Positions 59,228-64,000 of a DNA stretch of 64,000 bases are shown here, piece by piece (position 1 is the first letter of the stretch; every line of letters begins with the position of its first letter). Origin of the DNA: Tetracladium setigerum. Lineage: Eukaryota; Ascomycota; Leotiomycetes; Helotiales. The notes beneath the pieces were generated by a model. It ran no database searches, was not told the DNA's origin, and saw only the letters and a program-made list of their open reading frames with translations. The stretch is from contig PZJY01000003.1 in assembly GCA_031472005.1 (NCBI GenBank), positions 3,364,975 through 3,428,974 on the forward strand, written 5' to 3'. A program made the position numbers and the translations under genes.

Positions 59228-60853
59228 AAAGAGGAGTCGTCCTCGACTCGGCAAAACAATGAAATTCCATTCTGCTATTCTGCGTGTAAGAATCCCTCTT
59301 CAAGGAACTCCAGATCATCTATTAGCCTAGCTAACTCATCCACCGTATAAGGAGCAGCCTGCTCACGATCTTATGCAAGTAGCGGCAATCCCTTATTAAT
59401 ATACGTTTCCTTTAAGTAGAAATATAATCTATGTCCATATACGCTTATCTCTAACTCTCTTAATAGTTAATATACCTTTAGCGCGGCCGTACGTGCTCTG
59501 ACCCGATAGCTCTATATAAAGCTAGCAAAATCTTCCAGCGATCCCTTTAATAGTAAATCCCTCTCTCGAAGAATACTAGTAATGTCCCAGCGGCGGCGGC
59601 TAACTAAAGCATTAGATAGAAACCCAAGGGATCGTAGCTTAATATATAGCGGGAAGGCGTAAGGAATAGCACCGTACTTATTAGGGAAGCTTGAGGGTGT
59701 CTTGGGTGGGGCGATTATATTACGGTGTGACTCCGAAAGCTGCGTCTATGTTCCGCTTTTAATAGTCTCTAGAGTCTTATAGTCGTCCTAGATCTTTATA
59801 AACCACGGCAGCATTGTTCGTCGAGGATTAGTGGCTAGGCTATTAACATTATGAGGAATTTATACTATAGTGAGTCGGACCTGTCTAGCATTATAAGGAA
59901 CTTTTTTCTAATCTATTTAATACTTAATTACATTAGCCTTAGTAAATATCTTATCGTGCACCTTATATACGAAGTCGCCCTTGCATAGCCCTCGTGTAGT
60001 GTTTTCCTCCCATTATTCTCTCAACTTAGGAATGTTATATATCTTCGGCAGAATAATCGTGTAATTATCTTCGGTTTCGTTATCCTAGGAAATAAATCCT
60101 TCCATTATGTTGGCACCTCGACCTATTAATAGCATTTCAGGAATATTGATATCGATATGTCGGAACTAAGTAAAATCCCCTTTTCGCTAATTCTTAATGT
60201 AATAAGGGTATAAAATTAAACGCTAAGCGTGATCAGGTCGAAGTGTAACGTACGCGGTATAATATATTGGATCTTATTTAACGAGTTACTAAATAATTGA
60301 AAAGAACTAATTTCGCTGCCACTCGTAGTTCGCTTTATTATTGATAAGTTGGAGATAGTGAGTATATATTTCATATTCGAGAGATAGCCACTTACTTAAA
60401 TCCTTATCCTCGGTAATCCATTGAAACATATCGATATTCACTAAGCCGTCCTTAATCTAGTCGTTTATATTTTGAATTTTTAATTTTAATAGTAAGTAGT
60501 CGACATTTAGGGCGACTTTATGATCGGAAGGATTGTGTTGAAAGGCCTAGCATCCTCGGAGATCTTCGACTCGAGCGGGCCGGGATTGCAACCTAAACTA
60601 TTTATGCTTTTCTTCGTGAGCTTTAATTATTATAATTTTTATTTTATTTCGGTGGATATATTTTAATCGATGTCGAATTTCCCTTTCCTTTAAGCCTTTC
60701 ATTTATAAACCCATTGTGGCACTTATAATATGGATGTGTTTATAACACACTTCTTTAAAGTTTATTATTTAATCTAAGCGGCGAAGTGCTTAAGCGATAT
60801 CATTAGCTCTTCTAGCTCACACTCTTTCCTTCTAGCTTTAATTAATATCTTCC
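59228..60853 (-). pseudogene. RIP-mutated reading frame inside a retroelement relic, unrecognised
   Basis: The minus strand keeps one frame for several hundred codons: GANIMEGFISQDNETEDNYT, IIFTKANVIKY-like segments, VPYNARQVRLTIV, IPHNVNSLATNPR, TMLPWFIKI, SESHRNIIAPPKTPSSFPNK, YGAIPYAFPLYIKLRSLGFL, RRRWDITSILRERD, ARTAALKVY and DELARLIDDLEFLEEGF. More than ten in-frame stops stand where Trp or Gln fits, without frameshifts. The frame ends near the polypurine tract with ESRTTPLLRGG. I see no reverse transcriptase or integrase motif and do not recognise the protein. It could be an element-encoded accessory ORF or a host gene. The element is cut at its 5' side where the next LTR starts. Confidence 0.55.
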
Positions 60854-61275
60854 TGTTACGAACGTGACCGGCGCGCACGTGAGGAGCCTGAGGCTCGGGA
60901 GCAGCATAATAATTAGTATAGTCAAGTGGCTTGCTATTACTACTCTATAAAGAACTCTAATAACCTAGTTAATTATAAGAAAGTGTTAGTAGTAACTACT
61001 TAGGTAATCACGTGATAGAGTCCGCTAAGCATGGAGTCCAATTAATAGAGTCAGACTCTAACAGTTAGGACTCCATAGTTCGGGACTCTAGTTATTACGA
61101 AGAGACCTATATAAGAAGGAATAGTATTTCATTAGATAAGAGCTTCGTGCTTAACTTAATATTCGAATTAGGATTATACATTATTAATATTAGCTTATTC
61201 TTATTTATGATCACCTAGTGATTAACTTCCTTACTTTAACTTAGTAAATAAACCCTCGATTACGACTTCACTTCA
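60854..61275 (+). repeat. 5' LTR of the terminal gypsy-like element
   Basis: Starts TGTTACGAACGTGACC and ends near ACTTCACTTCA. A TGGAACCGGAACC sequence at 61281, a plausible primer-binding site, follows. The gag reading frame begins 60 bases later. No second LTR is present because the element is truncated. Confidence 0.6.
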
Positions 61276-61338
61276 GTTAGTGGAACCGGAACCGTGATAC
61301 TTTAAGCACCGTTTACTAAAGTAAGAACGATATCAATA

Positions 61339-63897
61339 ATGGCCCTTATAACCGGAAACACTAGCGGCACTAGCACTAATGCTAGTAAGATTAACCTTAC
61401 TCCCGCTAGTAATGGTAGTCCTAAAGGGAAGGAACCCGAGGACGCACTAAGTGCTAGCGATAAGATAGACGTCGACGATAATAATAACTTTAATAATGGA
61501 GACGATAACTTAGCGCCTTTCGAATTAAAAGAAGCTGTCCGAGTCTCTTAACCCGATAAATTCGACGGTACTTAGAAGAACTTGAATTCTTTTATCCTTT
61601 AGATGGAGATCTACTTCTCTTTTAACGACGATAAGTTCGTTATAATTTACGCTAAGAGCCTTTATACGGCCTCTTTCCTTAGATCTATTGCTCAGGATTA
61701 AATGGAATTATTCCTAATGGATTTTTATAATTATCGGACCGATGGAAAAATAATAGCGAAAACTTAAGAGATTTTTAAAAACTAAGATAGATTTAAGAAC
61801 GAAATTAGAAAAATGTTTAAAGATTTCGATGTTATTTAGGTAATAATTCGAAAACTCTTAAACCTTAAGTAAATAAGATTCGCCTTAAATTACTCTATTA
61901 AATTCTAACGTTATAAAGCTAAGACCGGATAGGATATTATAACTCTTTTAGAACTTTTTAAGAGAGGTTTAAAGCCCTACCTTAAGGAAGAACTTATTAA
62001 GTTAAGAGGTTTATTCTTAAACCTAAACACTTTAATTGAACACGTTATTTAATTGGATAACCGGTTATACGAAGCTAGGAAAGGGAATGGCTAAGGAAAG
62101 AGGGATAATAAAGAACGAAGACCTGATAATGGCTAAAGGAGGAGATAATACCACCGAGGTTAATACTAAGGACGTTCCTAATAAGTTAATGCCACTTAGA
62201 AGGGCCCGAAACCTCTCTCGCCGGAAGAAAAGAAACGCCGCTGAGAAAACTAACTTTACTATAGGTGTGGACAAGCCGGCCATAAGGCTGCCGACTATCC
62301 TAAGAAGTAAAAACCCCGCTAGGTTAATGCCACTTAATGGAAGTAAATCGCCGTTATAAATAGGGTTCTTATTAAGGAAGAATTGTCCTAAGACTTTAGA
62401 TAGGATAGCCTTATCACTAGATATAATAGCTTAAATACGCTACTTGCTTATTAATCTTAGTACGATTTGATCGATAGTATAATATTTAAAGAAATTTCCT
62501 TTAAATCCGAAACTAAATCTGAAACCGAGTCCGAATCCGACGGCTCGGACGGAGAAGCGAGACCTATAGCAGTAGCTATGCCTTAAGTCGGGGAACGATA
62601 GTTCTTTATTAGGATAAGAATAGAAGGAAATAGATAGAGGCAGATTGGAGGAGAATTATAGGTTGTAAACTATGAGACTACCGGTTATAAGCTTATCGAA
62701 GGAAAGGAATATCTCGTATCGTACCGAGATGTTGAACGAATCTATTTTTACGATAATAGATCTAACCGCGCCACGATCGAATGGTTATTCATTAGGGAAG
62801 TTATCTATAAGCTAGAAGATATTTTAGAACCCGGAGACGAATGGGAAGTAACCCGAATCGTTAACTAGGAACGAACCTGGAGGAAGATTCGAACTGTCCC
62901 GTGCTAGCCCTTCGAATACGCCGTGTAAAACGTTGGATTAGCTTCTATTTACACTTTAAAAATTAATACCCCTTACCGATTAATGGAATAGACCGCTTAC
63001 CTTAAAATATAAATAAACTTATTTAACGATTAAAGGGTTATGGAATTATTAAGAAAACTAAAGGAAGTTTATATTATTATAAGAAACGAATAAATTACCG
63101 TAAAAATGAAATTACGAGGAAAACTAATTAAAGTTATAATTAACTTAGGAGTAACCGGAAACTTTATTTCCTTTAAAGAAGTTGCTCGGATTAATATTCC
63201 TTTCACCTTAATCACACCTTACGAACTATAGGTAATAGATGGAATGAAAGTAAAAGGAAATAATAGAATTATTAATTAAGGAACGATTTTATTAAAATTA
63301 TTATCCCCGGAGGATATATTATAGATATTTAGTTCGATATTATATTAATAAGAAATCACGATATTATTTTAAGTATGCCGTGAATTAAAGAATATAACCC
63401 CGAAATCGATTGGGTTAAAAGGATTATACGATTTAGACGTTATAATTGCTAGGGTTCGTAGTAATGATTATATAGCCGGAACGAGGTTTACGCTACCTTA
63501 TTTAACGACGCTACCGGACATCTTAATAATATAAAGAGTCCTCCACGGGACGCTAGTTAGAGCGAGAAGGAAATCCCCGTGTAATATAGAAAGTATTTAA
63601 GATTGTTCGAAAATCCGGAAGACTTTAGAGCCTTACCTAAATATTAATTATAGGATTATAAGATAAACCTAAAAGAAGGAAGGAAACCTCTTATATAGAA
63701 ATTACGCCGACACCGATACGATATTATTAAGACGTTAGAAGCCTTCGTTTAATTAGCACTTAAGAAAGGATAGGTTAGACTATCTAAGTCTTTAATATCT
63801 AGTAATATGCTGATCGCTTATAAGAAGGACGATCCTAATGGTCGACCTTATAGTGATTATCGAGAACTTAACGACGCCACGATACGAGATTAATATC
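61339..63897 (+). mobile_element. Truncated, RIP-mutated gypsy-type LTR retrotransposon (gag, protease, start of RT)
   Basis: Gag starts at ATG 61339 (MALITGNTSGTSTNAS). It continues, across stops, through PDKFDGT, KNLNSF, MEIYFSFNDDKF, DFYNYRTDGKI and FKRGLKPYLKEELIKL. A protease-like INLGVTGNFISF near 63140 has lost its catalytic Asp (NLG for DSG). Pol continues with FENPEDFRALPKY, DYKINLKEGRKP and, near 63790-63890, MLIAYKKDDPNGRPYSDYRE, the first reverse-transcriptase motifs. Dozens of stops replace Trp and Gln codons, so both C-to-T and G-to-A changes occurred, typical of RIP. The sequence stops inside RT at 63897, where telomere repeats begin. Neither RNase H, integrase nor the 3' LTR remains. 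Confidence 0.85.
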
Positions 63898-64000
63898 TAG
63901 GGTTAGGGTTAGGGTTAGGGTTAGGGTTAGGGTTAGGGTTAGGGTTAGGGTTAGGGTTAGGGTTAGGGTTAGGGTTAGGGTTAGGGTTAGGGTTAGGGTT
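63898..64000 (+). repeat. Telomere, (TTAGGG)n
   Basis: Perfect TAGGGT repeats run from 63898 to the last base with no variant unit. The G-rich strand points right, as at a right chromosome end. Confidence 0.99.

Noticed and set aside
63898..64000. Tandem array considered as a CRISPR or satellite repeat
   Set aside because: The unit is exactly TTAGGG with no spacers, at the sequence end, so it is a telomere.

Overview
The window is the right-hand end of a chromosome of a filamentous ascomycete (Pezizomycotina). The last 103 bases are perfect TTAGGG repeats. Genes carry short introns (44-153 nt) with GTRNGT donors. AT-rich stretches hold genes and retroelements riddled with stop codons where Trp and Gln codons are expected, the signature of repeat-induced point mutation (RIP). 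Secreted plant-polymer enzymes and a LysM protein fit a plant-associated or saprotrophic fungus. I cannot name the species.

Layout. 0-12 kb: a secreted tannase/feruloyl esterase, a broken membrane-protein gene, a GPI-anchored surface protein, an NmrA-like oxidoreductase, a small SRPBCC protein and an Atg22/MFS-like membrane transporter. 12-14.3 kb: decaying copies of a beta-lactamase-like and an NmrA-like gene. 14.7-17.3 kb: a 642-residue protein with five CxxC[YF] modules and a short HeLo-like protein. 19-25 kb: a PL11 rhamnogalacturonan lyase, a relic of a large fungal gene and a two-LysM secreted protein.

26-40 kb is a small biosynthetic cluster: an NRPS-like A-T-R enzyme, an FSH1-type serine hydrolase and a highly reducing polyketide synthase (HR-PKS). 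The PKS has all its domains, but its frame is broken by five one-base losses between 34.15 and 37.67 kb.

41-58.5 kb is the most unusual part. Three intact multi-exon genes (41229-45143 minus, 49722-52419 minus, 53507-54754 plus) encode long coiled-coil proteins, two of them with a central hydrophobic segment between the coils. The second and third are divergent across a 1.09 kb shared intergenic region, and a phospholipase-D-like gene with two HxK motifs follows at 56113-58511. The protein layout resembles alpha-helical pore-forming protein families. This is inference from architecture, not from a database hit. The first of the three also carries a C-terminal C2H2-like fungal domain. RIP-killed genes (a DUF7580-like and a PAP2-like gene) lie between the first and second.

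58.7-64 kb is RIP-mutated repeat DNA: the 3' end of one LTR element on the minus strand, abutting a gypsy-like element on the plus strand that runs LTR-gag-protease-RT and is cut off inside RT by the telomere repeats.
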